A stretch of DNA of 64,000 nt, taken from contig OZ038526.1 in assembly GCA_964036665.1 (NCBI GenBank), positions 9,362,001-9,426,000 on the forward strand, in the 5' to 3' direction. How positions within the stretch are numbered: the stretch's first letter is position 1; each line of letters opens with the position of its first letter. The notes beneath the pieces were generated by a model. It saw nothing but the letters and a program-made list of their open reading frames with translations, searched no databases and was not told where the DNA came from. Made by a program: the position numbers and the translations under genes. Shown piece by piece: positions 1 through 11,157 of this stretch. This stretch comes from Gordius sp. MW1. Lineage: Eukaryota; Nematomorpha; Gordioida; Gordea; Gordiidae.

Positions 1-169
1 ATATAATGTTTGTTAGACCCATAATCACTAAAGGCCATAAAAACTAATGTAATACGCAACTAGATGCAAACACTAAATCTAACCCTAACCCTTGCCTATA
101 TTACATTTTGCCTATATTACATTTTGCCTATTAATGGAAAATTTGTATAAATAATTAATTAATCATTAG

Positions 170-340
170 GCATTTAATACCCCCCTATAGGCATTCTCGC
201 CCCTTCCCACCTTTCTCCATAAATTGCATAGCAAATATGATACATTTATACGAAGTACAGATGAGTCGTCCCCCCTTCCCTTCCCCTCTTCCCTTCCCTT
301 CTCCCCCTTCCCACGAGGGCCGAAGGCCCGAGTTTTTTCT
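170..340. repeat. C/T-rich interspersed repeat with GC palindrome
   Basis: A block beginning CCCCCCTATAGGCATTCTCG, then a long CCCTTCCC pyrimidine tract, ending in the small palindrome GAGGGCCGAAGGCCC. The same order recurs at 1440-1625, and inverted at 33780-33910 and 34030-34100. It lies just outside the left edge of duplication copy A. No coding potential. Confidence 0.8.
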
Positions 341-469
341 ACTACTTATTCTTCTTTTAAATCTGCAAGTGTATAAGTGTAAACTTATTTAATAATTTTA
401 AAATAAGTGGCATAATTTATCATACTTAATAGTCCTATCCATATTTTAATTGTGCCCTCAATTAAGCAT

Positions 470-1400
470 ATTTATTGCTATGCAATTTATGGGCTCGTTT
501 TTTGGTTGTCCGTCCGTTGTCCGTCCGTCCGTTGTCTGTCCGTCCGTTGTCCGTCCGTCCGTTGTCCGTCCGTCCGTTACCCTTCACTGTTTTTATATAT
601 TTAATTAAATTAATATTTTGTTCTTGTTAATACCATTGATAATATGACTTTTTGACCATCCGCAGGCTACTGACCATTGAAAAAATGACCATTGGCCAAA
701 TAAATCGAAATTTTTTTTTCGTTTTTGAATAGGTTAACATTGATAATTACCCTATGCCCTCCACTACAAGGGCCTATGCCTCTACTAATATGGGTCCCTG
801 TGCCCCTATTAATTGCTATGCAATTTATGGGCTCGTTTTTTGGTTGTCCGTCCGTTGTCCGTCGTCCGTTGTCCGTCCGTTGTGGGTTCGAATCCCGGAG
901 AGGCCAAATTTTTTTAAATTTTTTTTTGTTTAAATTAATATATTGTTCTTGTTAATACCATTGATAATAAGACTTTTCGGCCGTCCGTTTGCTGACCAAT
1001 GGAATGAAATGACCATTGGCCAAAATGTGAATCAAAAAATTTTTTTTTCGTTTTTTTTTGACTATTATGATTATTCTTGTTAATACCATTGATAATATGG
1101 CTTTTTGGCAGTCCGTTGGCTGCTGACCAATGGAAAAAAATGACCATTAGCCAAAATGTGAATAAAAATTTTTTTTCGTTTTTTTGACTCTTATGAATTT
1201 ATATCCACTTTTACCGTGTCCTGGCTGCTGACCAATAAAAAAATGACCATTGGCCAAAATGTGATTCGAAAATTTTTTTTTCGTTTTTTTTTGACTCTTA
1301 AGAATTTATATCCACTTTTACCGTATCCTGGCTGCTGACCAATGAAAAAAAGACCATTGGCTAAACTGTGAAACGAAGTTTTTTTTTCGTTTTTTTGACT
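470..1400 (+). repeat. Hairpin-ended repeat with five tandem units
   Basis: Two copies of a short terminal sequence (about 473-495 and 809-835, each with the ATTGCTATGCAAT hairpin and GGGCTCG) are followed by GTCC/GTTG microsatellite. Then come five units of roughly 100-130 bp around 683, 1008, 1139, 1240 and 1349, each with CCAATGG ... CCATTGG facing each other across an A-rich loop. A tRNA B-box-like GGTTCGAATCC lies at about 885. The related locus in copy B (about 36895) lacks the whole block, so it is an insertion. Confidence 0.75.
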
Positions 1401-1439
1401 CTTTTTGTATAAGTAATTAACTAATCATTTTGCATTTAA

Positions 1440-1625
1440 TACCCCCCTATAGGCATTCTCGCCCCTATGCTACTTTTATACAGAGTATAGAAGAGTTCGC
1501 CCTTCCCTTCCCCTCTTCCCTTCCCCTCTTCCCTTCCCCCCTTCCCTTCTCCCCTTCCCTTCCCCCCTTCCCTTCCCTCCTTTTCTTCCCCCCTCCCTCT
1601 TCCCACGAGGGCGAAGGCCCGAGTT
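1440..1625. repeat. Second C/T-rich interspersed repeat
   Basis: Same order as 170-340: the TATAGGCATTCTCG head, CCCTTCCC tract and GAGGGCGAAGGCCC end. The open frames across it on both strands are low-complexity Pro/Ser or Gly/Arg and are not genes. Confidence 0.8.
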
Positions 1626-4004
1626 ATACATACACTTTACTTTATATCTTTTTCTTTTTGGTCGAGTGTTGTAGAACTTTATTCGATTCAGCCTGTGACG
1701 ATGAAGAGTGTTATTAAAGTCGCGAAAATGTTGCTTAATTAGAAGCAATATGATTAATCAAATAATTGAAACGCTTAATTAAGGGCCGCAGATATGTATA
1801 GTTTTTTGTCAATTTAATTATTGTAAATACCATGGATGAATAAATTCACTGGTCAACAAATAATGGACTTGTGAAATCAACCGGCAAACTGTTTGCAGAT
1901 TCTGGTAGAGTTTTCCACGATGAACACAAATATGTCTTTAATTTTTCCCTATACGTCAAGTTTTTTAGATATTCGCTGTCAAAGTTGCCAAAAACGCGAT
2001 TTCAGCGTTTTTTAAACGTCAATAACTTGCAAATTAGTCGATAAAACTTTTATTTAATAAATTTAATACGTAGATATAGGGGAGAGGAATGTTTTCACAA
2101 TTTTTTTTATCCTAGCACTTTTACTTTTTAAATTATTTTTTTTGTTGAACCGTGTTATTATCAACCTTCACCCAAATAATTTTTTAACAATAATTAATTA
2201 GCCTTGAGAATCGATGCACATTAACTAGATCGCACATTTGAGTTAATAATTTAAGGTAGCCTCAGTTTTTTTGGTTTACCTATCTCAACGTTAGCACATT
2301 GATATAGAGGCTAAAGCGATATAATTAGATTATGGCCTACGGTTAGCGAGCAACTTGACCGTACATTTTATCTAGTTAACTCTCTCACTAATTTACGTAA
2401 ACTAGGGCACACATCACTACAGGGGGTAATGGGGATTGGTTAACATATTTTACTTTTTAATTTATTATAACTACATTTTTTATTCTTAATTTATTTGGCA
2501 CTGATAATGGGCAGCGTTATTAGGATTATAAATATATTGTCAGGATCAACTGCGTAAGCTCCACTCCTTCACATAATTATTTTACTCCACTGAGCAGTAC
2601 AAATTGTGCAAATGAAATCACCTATAAAAGTCCAAGCGGCTCAAACGTTTAGCTTTTAATAAATTTGTCTAGGAATTTGCAATTCCTAAAGTCATTCGAT
2701 AAAAGTTGAGTTAATACTGTAAGTAATAGGTCATGGGAAATAGAAGCTTCAGTTCTAATATATTATGTAGGTTTAATGATAATATTTGTGGTTCTAATGT
2801 GACACCCAAACGCCACATAAAAGTCCTCAATAAATAGTTTGTATAGTTTGTCGCTTAGATGCTTCCATATGTTCCATATGTTATGTAATATTAGTATTTA
2901 AGCCGTTTCCATGCGGCCACTATAAAATATGTGTTTATATGACTGAATATGCTTAATGATTTGGATAGCATGACATTAAACGTAAAAAACCCCTCAATGT
3001 ACACACTTGACCAATCGAGTTTTAAAAATATTTGTAACTATTCAATGGTATTTGCCTGTAACAGTTAAGCTAAATATATATTAAAAATTGTCTTAAATTA
3101 ATGATCCACAATTATACAACAATATGCTTTAAATTAAAAGGGAGCTGACTTTGGCAAAATTAATAACATTCGATAATCAATAAATTATTTTTTCTGTTTA
3201 AAGGTCCAGCTTTAACAGAAAGGCGAGCTTTAACAGAAAGGCGGACAGTTGGAATTGTTTCTGAAATATTTTATATCAAATTTGTTAATAATTTATGTCT
3301 ATTTTGCATGAATAATAAAATTCAGTATTTCTTAGGTTTTATTAATGGAAGTAAAAATAGGCATCCACGCTTTATCTATAATAAGCAATAAATTTTATTG
3401 TTAGCTTCGTCGCTTTAGGACTTCATGAAGATCAAACATAGTGCGGTTGAGCATTAGGGGTGGGGATAGAATTTTCTCTCTTTGTAATTTAAAATGTTGC
3501 CTTACGAACCACAATAATTTGCTTTTAATATATTAAAATGTCATCCCCTTGTCCATTAAAATAGATTTGGGACGAAAACACAGAGCAACTGACTATTTTT
3601 CAATTATCATTAATGAATGGTTCAGTTCTGAACAAAGATTTAATTTATGCTAGTCCTAACCAAAAGTATGAATTGTGTTGCAATTTTATGGCCCTTTTCT
3701 TATGGTATTTTCTTTAATTGTGAGAGTTTACGCGGAATAAATTTTACCTAACTAATTTATATTATAAAATGCACTAGACTCTGCCCTTTAGGACGTGAAC
3801 TTAATTTTTTGATTCAAAAACACAAGTCGAACTTTATTTTTATTTTCTTAAACTAATTGAAAGTGGAAGCAATGTATCCATCTAAAAAGTTTTACTTAAT
3901 TTCATAAATAATATGATAATATAATTTTATTTAATGTATAAAAAAGTATCACATGGGTAAAATACATTTAAAATACTACAAAAGAAAACGCGTTTAAAAA
4001 TTAA

Positions 4005-4225
4005 TTGGATGGCATTGATCCGTGTATGGAAATCGTGTTGGATTTGACGATTTCTATAGTGATCTTTTGCCTGATGTAGAAGAATTCCGTAGGTTCTAAA
4101 GAAGAATTCGTCATCGCCTTACCGATTTGTTTGAGGAAAGCGAGAGCCTCTGAACCTAGGTTGCCAATAGTGGTAGCTACCACGGGGATGAAAACTGTAA
4201 TGGTGAGATTAATTATGTTTACAAT
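4005..4225 (-). pseudogene. LINE C-terminal fragment (after reverse transcriptase)
   Basis: On the minus strand an open frame runs from about 4213 to a stop at 4001. It contains ITVFIPVVATTIGNLG and then a segment ending in IHGSMPSN. This resembles the C-terminal part of many invertebrate non-LTR retrotransposon ORFs, downstream of the RT domain. The plus-strand relic at 20360-21000 has the matching part (FIFAPVVATILGNLGPK). The segment is absent from duplication copy B, so it is probably a 5'-truncated insertion. The LINE clade cannot be named. Confidence 0.55.
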
Positions 4226-4234
4226 CTTTATAAC

Positions 4235-5333
4235 TAAGGCTGCACCGATAGTGGTATCGGTATCGGTACCGATATCATTTTTAACGATATCGGTATCGGT
4301 ACCGACATTAATCGTACCGATACCGATACTTGAAACTTTTTTTACAAATATTATATTTGTTAGAGCTGTATATCTATATAATATATACTTTTTAATTAAA
4401 TTTTACTTACTTGAAATCTAATTTATTTTTTCATTCATTCATTCAAATTTCTACCGCCACTTATTTATATTATTATGTAAGTTAGTTCGTATTTACAATT
4501 TATAATATAATATATTTATTTTTATTTTATATATTGTATATACGATTTTAATATATATAATATTTATCAACAAAGCTTTTAAAATATTTTAAATTAGAAT
4601 AACATTCTATGTTGTGTATTTTTAATTCAAATGGCCTTACGTTTACTTTATTTAAATTTAAAATTAAATTATATTTAGGTCTAAAAGCAAATCATTAATT
4701 TGGAATTATTTTATAATTGATGCTAACTCAGCACATATTGCAGCCTGTACAATTGATAACTGCAATAAAAAAGTTTTAAGAGGTGGCAAGACATCAATTA
4801 ATTTTAACACCACAAATCTTAGAAAACATATCCTTAATAATCATCCAATAATATATAAACAATTATTATTAGAGGAGAAGTCAAAGACATTGACTGATAA
4901 TAACTTCAAGTCTGATTCCAAATTAGTTCAACCAATAATTAATGACCTTTTAAACAGTGTAAAAAAGTGGGATATTAATCATCCCAAACAAGGGTAATAG
5001 AATCATAAACGAAACATCAATGGGATCATATGTAAGCCCATTAGAATATTGGGCAACAAATAGATCCGATTTGCCAATATTAGCAACATTGGCCAGAAAA
5101 TATCTGTCTTCACCCGCCACATTGTGATATTGATAGTCCACATAGAAGATCTCTTCTACCTGAGACTATCGAAAAATTACTATTTATGAAAAAAAATTGG
5201 AATATTTTAATTAAAGCATTATAAAAATTAACAAGTCTAATTTTTATAAGATGTAAAATATCGGTATCGGTATATTTATTTATATATCGGTAATATTGGT
5301 ATCGGTTAAAAATTTGATATCGGTGCAGCCCTA
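4235..5333 (+). mobile_element. hAT element, BED-finger type, internally deleted
   Basis: Termini TAAGGCTGCACCGATA and ATCGGTGCAGCCCTA are inverted repeats. The flanks carry a perfect 8-bp duplication TTTATAAC (4227-4234 and 5334-5341). Copy B (38880-38900) shows the empty site CTTTATAACGATTGG. Inside, about 4680-4920 reads as a BED zinc finger on the plus strand (C..C then H....H, e.g. CTIDNCNKKV and LRKHILNNHP). About 4980-5200 encodes a hAT C-terminal dimerisation segment (SPLEYWATNRSDLPILATLA) in a broken frame. The middle of the transposase is missing, so this copy is not autonomous. Confidence 0.88.
4680..5215 (+). pseudogene. hAT transposase relic (BED finger + C-terminal piece)
   Basis: Two conserved ends of a ZBED-like hAT transposase remain, with the catalytic middle deleted and stops or frameshifts between them. 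The N-terminal part has the Cys2 pair (C-x4-C) and a His pair in NLRKHILNNHP. The C-terminal part has the YW...P.L...A pattern of hAT dimerisation domains. Known role of the family: DNA cut-and-paste transposition. Confidence 0.7.
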
Positions 5334-5675
5334 TTTATAACGATTGACACATTATTGTTAAGCGATTTTTCTTTACAGTGTTAGAGTGCTTTTAATTTTA
5401 AGCAAATATGTTCTTCCGTTCAAACAAATTAATGCGACACTTTAATTAAACTTACCAAACTAACATATTGTATGATTTGTATTATATTTTTAAATGCAAC
5501 TATATTTATAATGCTAACAGTAATAGAAGTGAAATTAGGCGAATCGAAAATACGCACTGAAACGTTAATACATGTATTGTTTATACGAAAATTTCGTTAA
5601 TTTCAGAGATATAATAGTAATAGCTCGCATGTCCAAGGCCGCAGCTTAATAAAGATAATGGCCACATGTTCAGTG

Positions 5676-5837
5676 CATGGGCGTAGCCAAGGGAGGAGGG
5701 GCAGGGAGGGGCGGTGGGCCTCCCTTTAAATTCAGAAATTTATTAAAATTATGGCTAAAATTTCAAGAAATGATCGTCTTGCCCTGCCCTAAATCATTAT
5801 TGCCCCCCTCTAATTCCAATGCTGGCTAAACCCATAA
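5676..5837. mobile_element. Small hAT-type MITE (GGGCGTAG family)
   Basis: Starts CATGGGCGTAGCC and ends GGCTAAACCCATA, flanked by TTCAGTG on both sides. Copy B has the uninterrupted ATTCAGTGCACCGATT near 39217. It is about 160 bp, with G-rich and C-rich arms and no coding capacity. It is related to 60951-61125, 63125-63255 and the ends of the larger 50145-53223 element. Confidence 0.75.
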
Positions 5838-6533
5838 TTCAGTGCACGATTCAGTTGCAAACCATTGCAATTAATAGTAAAATGTTCCAAGTGGTATAAG
5901 TTCAATATTTAAAAGTGATTGGTTTTATATTGGGTATTAGGCAAATAGGAATGGATAAAATTATAGTACATTATTTATAGGCCGAAATGACACTAGTCTG
6001 TTCAAACATCCAACAAACTTATTTGAATAAGATAAATAGTATCATAGAAAGTGAATGAATTAAATTATAAAGGCATTTTTATTCTTATAGTGACACCTCA
6101 AGAGCATAATTATGCGATCTTTTCTTGTTTATACTTTTAAATACAATAAAAATCACATTTATTGCGCGACCAATTAATTTGAAACTGTGCAAATACAGAC
6201 TGTGGAAGAAGGTCATCGTTCTTTTCGGTTTAATGGTTTAACGTGTGCATCACCATAATCGGCCAAACATTATATAAGCCAAATAAAACAAAATAAGTTT
6301 ATGGGACATTTTGTGGTAATGTTTGATGACACGTGGAAATTAATATAAATGCAAATTATACCTATTATTTTCATTTATGAGTTTTATTTTCGATCAATGA
6401 AAGTTTATGATACAGGTATCTAGTCAATATTTTGGTAATATTAATAAAACTTATCGTCTGCATTGTTGGTGCTGCGTTCATGAGACAAACATTTATATAG
6501 GCTATTTAAGAAAATTGAGAATATACAACTAAC

Positions 6534-7660
6534 TTCTTGGTCTAAAGGCACAAGTTTTTCTATCAGGACAAAAGTTAAGCCGTAAGCTCGCCGAAATTTA
6601 ACATATTTTCTCAAAGTCTCATTGTCATGCATTGCCATGGGTTTACCCAAGCGGAGTTTATTCAGAGTTCGCCTAGATTTATTATATCAGTTTTGTTAAG
6701 GAGCGGTGCTACAGGAGCGGCGCTCCGGAGCGCCGCGACATTTTTTCAAAAAAGGCTGGAGCGCCCCTCCTTTTTAAATGAGGAGCGGGCGCAGGATTAT
6801 CTCCTTTTAGGGCTGGAGGGGAGGAACGGCCTTTAAATTTAATAATAAATTATATTATTTTTTAATTATTAATAATATTTGTTAATTACAATTTAATGAA
6901 AACATAATTTTATTTTATTTAAATTTATTCATTATTAAATGTTGAGCCGAGTTTTATATTGATTTTTTATCTAATCATTTGAAACATTAAACATCAGTTT
7001 TTCCTTTTTGGAAATTTTTGAAAAATCTTCTAAGTCATATTAATATTCATTTTAATAATATAAATAAAACGTTTTGATAAAAAAATATGATTTTGTTTCG
7101 TGTACCTTCTAAAAAAATGAAAATCAAAGGAGCGGTTATGGAGCGGCACTCCATTAGTTGGAGCGGGGGCGCTCCTTTTAATATGTAGTAGCGGGAGCGG
7201 AGTTCGCTTCTTTTGAGAAGGTAGGAGCGGGAGTCGCTACTTTTAAAAAGGAGCGTTAACAAGACTGTATTGTATCGTAACTCATTGCTAGATGGTGGAG
7301 TGGGTGGCCTAGATTTTACTAGCCTGTAAACATGGTAGTTAGATAATTCATATGTTCCCATCCGGCTACCATCGTAATTAGTTTTAACAGGGGCTTTAAC
7401 GTAAGGCAAAACCAAGGGCAAAGTTTCTTTATGTTTGAGGTAGGGCATGGTTTTAAGTAATATACGAATAAAAAAGAACGGAATATCCGCTGAGCGATGT
7501 ATATGAATACGAGAACGACCACCTGTCTAAGTACGGTTCGATGGTTAGCTACAAAGTTTTGGAATTGTTTTAAGGCATTCGGATCATCTTGTTTTGTGGC
7601 TCTTGAGGGCTCAACCTTTTCCTTCGAGTTTTCCACGTTAACCTTGACGTCCGTCGACAT
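6534..7660 (-). pseudogene. Unrecognised gene interrupted by a hAT insertion
   Basis: The ATG at 7660 opens a frame with a charged start (MSTDVKVNVENSKEKVEPS) and one hydrophobic segment at about residues 43-65 (VVVLVFIYIAQRIF), suggesting one membrane span near the N-terminus. At about 7445-7475, near a T6 run, the frame shifts by one. It then continues as a Tyr/Pro/Lys-rich stretch (LKHKETLPLVLPYVKAP, TYELSNYHVYRLVKSRPPT) up to the hAT element at 7267. Beyond the element, at 6687, the same frame resumes exactly once the element and one target-site copy are ignored. It runs on (RLGKPMAMHDNETLRKYV) to a possible donor GTTAGT at 6533-6528. I do not recognise the family. It may be a recently disabled gene, a pseudogene, or an active allele elsewhere in the population. 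Confidence 0.5.
6688..7267. mobile_element. Non-autonomous hAT, 580 bp
   Basis: Inverted termini CAGTTTTGTTAAGGAGCG and AGGAGCGTTAACAAGACTG. Flanks TATTATAT (6680-6687) and TATTGTAT (7268-7275) match at 7 of 8 bases. The subterminal regions are dense in GAGCGGC/GGAGCG repeats. The inner AT-rich part matches the reverse complement of the ends of 42072-43364, so this is a deletion derivative of that element. It sits inside the open frame described at 6534-7660. Confidence 0.88.
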
Positions 7661-8254
7661 TGCTAGATATTGAGGGGATATGTAGCTATCCTAAATTTTA
7701 CATTAAAGACGAAAGTCGATATATTTCTAATAAATGATCGTTTATGAATGACAATGATAAGGATATTTGATCCAGTCTTGCCCCCTAACGATACACAGTT
7801 CAGATAGGGGTTAGCGTGACGTTTAAATTTGTTAATTTAGCATATACAAATTTATTGGAGATCTCACTGTCAATAACGCGGGAGTTGGGTGCTTATATGC
7901 GAAAGTGACTGAGCTACCCTTAAATGCGAGTTTGTAGTAAGTAGCAAGTAGGGTATAAGGTCATTTTAATTCAATCTCCGCACCGCTTCTTATCCAGATA
8001 ACACATTTAAGGGCGCATGTAATAAATTTGACTAATTTCGAGCAACCTAAATCAAGCTCCGGGGAATGCATTTAGCACCCGATTGTAAAATTCTTGTTTA
8101 TAAAATATTTTTAGTAATGTTATGACAACTTAAATAACATTATTATAAAAGACTGTTAGTATAAAATAAAATCGCAAAATAAGCTTTTGTCTCGATCACA
8201 AAGGCCTTGAATGTAAAAACGTGACAGGCTGGGTTTCTAGGAAACCCTACTATC
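7661..8254. other. No gene recognised
   Basis: AT-rich DNA directly upstream of the minus-strand ATG at 7660. It could hold that gene's promoter, but no motif is convincing. Confidence 0.5.
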
Positions 8255-8525
8255 GATCATAGAGTTGTTAAATTGCTACCTAGCTTCAACTCTAGCTACC
8301 ATCTGCTCGAGTTTCTGCTCGGCCCTCGAGCATTTCTATATGCTACTGTTCTGCCTTGTTCACCGAACAGCGAGCACATATTGTGCTAACGCGCATATTA
8401 AGCAACTCAGTGTGCGTGCTTGCGTCTGGAGTTTGAAGCAAGTTAGCAATTTAACAACTCTAATCGATCATAACATTGCCAAAATTTTTAAATTTTACCA
8501 TCATTGCTGCTGCTTAAGGGTGTCA
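8255..8525. repeat. Dispersed repeat, copy 1
   Basis: Shares the order AGAGTTGT ... CTCGAGTTTCTG(C/T)TCGG ... GAGCATTT ... ATG(C/T)TACTGTTCTGC ... TCAGTGTGCGTG with 18110-18270, in the same orientation. The 87-residue open frame here is Cys-rich but is not preserved in the other copy, so I do not call it a gene. Confidence 0.6.
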
Positions 8526-9345
8526 TGAGCGCGGTTATTTAGACAAATTCTCTATACCCCACAATATATTTCCCTATTTACCCTTGAGTTAATCGTTTCC
8601 TGTATTTTCTGACAATTATTGCTATTTCTTAGACTATCCCATGTAATGATTTGTAAAACAGAAATAAACCATTTTTAAATTCTTAACTTTAAACTATTAA
8701 ATCCACATCACTTTGGTAAAGGATATTATTAAAATAATTTTATAATTTAAATATATTTTAAGGTCGGTAAAGGTTTATTCGAAAGCATTGTATAAAATTT
8801 TTGAATATTAATCATTTAGTAGAAATGAATGAAATAAATATTGTAAACTAAGTATTATATTTGTAAAACTTTCCATTATAACAAATTTTATTCACAAAGT
8901 GTTATATAGATTTTCTGTCTAAATAAAAGATTTGCGATTATCATAAGAAAGCTAAGAAATTTGTTTCCCTATTTTTTTAAATTTGTGGACCAAAGGTTGT
9001 AAGGATAGTTGTGGCAATGGGACAGTTCCGAATATGACATTTTAAGGGTCTGGGAGAAGTGAGAAGAGACTAGTTTTCGTGAGATGGCGTGAAAACACCG
9101 GTAAAGTTAAAGTTCCATTCCAAAAAGGGTCCCCTTTCCCATGGAGCTAGCGTTTGTTCATAGTATCTTTCTATTTTCACATAGACATGTGTGTATGAAG
9201 ATAGAAGGGGGTCCAGCGTTGTTAAATTAGCGATGCAGTAGTTTGTTTACCACGGCTTGTCCTAGGTGAATGCAATGGGAGGCCATGGTAACTGTCAGGT
9301 TTGACTGGATTATTCCACTGTGAGCGAGTGTGCTATATAATTATA
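8526..9345. other. No gene recognised
   Basis: AT-rich. The part at 8990-9310 is less AT-rich, but I find no frame or repeat structure in it. Confidence 0.5.
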
Positions 9346-10309
9346 CTAGCTGTGCCCGGCCAAGCGTTCCTTTGGCTCAGTCCTTAAGTGGTTAATTAAG
9401 TATAAGCTATTAATAAGACTTATCTAAAATGGGGTCATATATGAAATAATTAATGTGAAAGGTCCGAATGATTTTATGAACCCACTATTTTTAGTATATA
9501 TTTATATAATAAGACAAACCGAATGCAAATTCTGTTTTAGTCATCAAATCCGACTAAAATTAAATGTTTTTGAAAAAATTGCTTATTAATGCTGTTACTT
9601 ATTATACAATAATACCGTTATTTTATTTTTCTAGTTAGCTGATTTATTTGAAATACAATTTTCTTTAATATAATAAAATAATTAATTGAAGGATGGATAA
9701 TTATTAAAAATATGCTTCTATGATCGACTACGTGATAATAATGACAAAACTGCATAATTTAAATTTTATTTATTTAATTTAAATAGTCTGTTAAACCCCA
9801 ATAATTTTAACCGTATACTGTAACATTTTTATTATACTTTTAAATATCTAATTCGAGAAAACTTCAGCTTTGTATGTATGACGTCATTATTGTATATGCT
9901 GCTATAAATGAAACTGGACGGGAAATGTCAGATATTTTTAAAACAAAAAGGTATTTTAGGAATCTGAAAAAGCTATTTTACCCCTGGCCTATCTGGGCAT
10001 CTACGGCTAAATTTTCGCTCGAATCGGATCTGAAGTTTCAGAATTTAGCCCTTTTTTAAAACCAAAAGGCCGAGAAATGTCCGATATTTTTAAAACTAAA
10101 AGGAATTTTAGCAATCTGAAAAAGCTATTTTACACATGGCCGCCCTGAGAACCTACGGGTAAAGTTTCGCGCAAATCGGGCCGGTAGTTTCAGAATTTAT
10201 TCTCATTTAAATATCTCATTTAATAAAAATTAATGATAGATAAATAATGACATTTATATATAAATAGCATTTACTCAGAATAATCAACGTTGGACTATTT
10301 TATATTACA
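9346..10309 (-). mobile_element. Truncated non-autonomous Helitron
   Basis: On the minus strand it ends GGCACAGCTAG followed by T, with the imperfect GC-rich hairpin just before, as at 10310. The body carries two copies of the Helitron module CTGAAAAAGCTATTTTAC ... TTTCGC ... AATCGG ... GTTTCAGAATT (about 9965-10050 and 10110-10205). No clear TC 5' end is seen, so the copy is probably truncated where it meets the next Helitron. Confidence 0.65.
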
Positions 10310-10351
10310 CTAGCTGTGCCCGGCCAAGCGTTGCTTTGGCTCAAGCCTTAA

Positions 10352-10970
10352 GTGGTTAAATAAGGATAACCCATTAATAAGACTTATCTAAAATGGGGTC
10401 ATATATGATATAATTTACCGGCACGTTAGCGGGAAAGGCGAGGAGGTAAAAGTTGGCATAGTCTAGGGACAGTTTTTTTTGGAGGAACGTTTGGGACAGT
10501 TTTTCCCGTGGTTAAATAAGGATAACCTATTTATAGGACTTATCTAAAATGGGGTCATATATGAAATAATTTACCGGCACGTTAGCGGGGATGGCGAGGA
10601 GGTAAAAGTTGGCATAGTCTATGGACAGTTTTTTTGGAGGACCGTTTGGGACAGTTTTTCCCGTGGTTAAATAAGGATAACCTATTTATAAGATTTATCT
10701 AAAATGGGGTCATATATGAAATAATTTACCGGCACGTTAGCGGGGAAGGCGAGGAGGTAAAAGTTGGCATAGTCTAGGGACAGTTTTTCTTGGAGGACCG
10801 TTTGGGACAGTTTTTCCCGTGGTTAAATAAGGATAACCTATTTATAAGATTTATCTAAAATGGGGTCATATATGAAATAATTTACCGGTACGTTAGCGGG
10901 GAAGGCGAGGAGGTAAAAGATGGCATAGTCTAGGGACAGTTTTTCCTGGAGGACCGTTTGAGTGGAAGCT
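10352..10970. repeat. 156-bp tandem repeat, four units
   Basis: GTGGTTAAATAAGGATAACC occurs at 10352, 10508, 10663 and 10819, giving a period of 155-156 bp. Each unit contains TTTACCGG(C/T)ACGTTAGCGG, GAGGAGGTAAAAG and GGGACAGTTTTTC. The array lies just inside the Helitron 3' end and begins with part of that terminus. Confidence 0.9.
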
Positions 10971-11157
10971 GGGTAAAAATATTATAGTGGATTGGAGAGA
11001 TAAATACTGAAGGTAGTTCCCAATATGGGATTATGGGAATATGCATTTTGATGTAGCAAAAAATATAAGACGAAAGGTACCTGGTGCTCCCGGGTGTGAA
11101 GCGAAGGAGCGTTTCCTTGGTTTAAGTGGAAATATGGCATAAAATGCCATCGCAGGA

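Larger units (their letters stand above)
341..6580 (+). repeat. Direct segmental duplication, copy A
   Basis: From TTTCTACTACTTATTCTTC at 341 to about 6580 the sequence matches 36777-39998 in the same order and orientation. Copy A is longer because it holds blocks missing from copy B: the hairpin repeat (about 470-1640), about 300 bp at 1847-2150, a LINE 3' fragment (about 3870-4225), a BED hAT (4235-5333) and a small MITE (5676-5837). Identity is uneven: some 80-100 bp patches are nearly perfect and others have many indels. The right edge lies in or next to the exon-like sequence of the minus-strand gene at 6534-7660. Confidence 0.85.

Noticed and set aside
76-94. AACCCTAACCC-like telomere repeat
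   Set aside because: Only about two units and no array; does not support a telomere.
1430-1748. Pro/Ser-rich and Gly/Arg-rich open frames
   Set aside because: Shadows of a CCCTTCCC low-complexity tract.
8265-8528. Cys-rich 87-codon secreted-like frame
   Set aside because: Falls in a dispersed repeat whose second copy (18110-18330) does not keep the frame.
10352-10970. CRISPR array
   Set aside because: Units are about 156 bp with no unique spacers, inside a Helitron in eukaryotic DNA.
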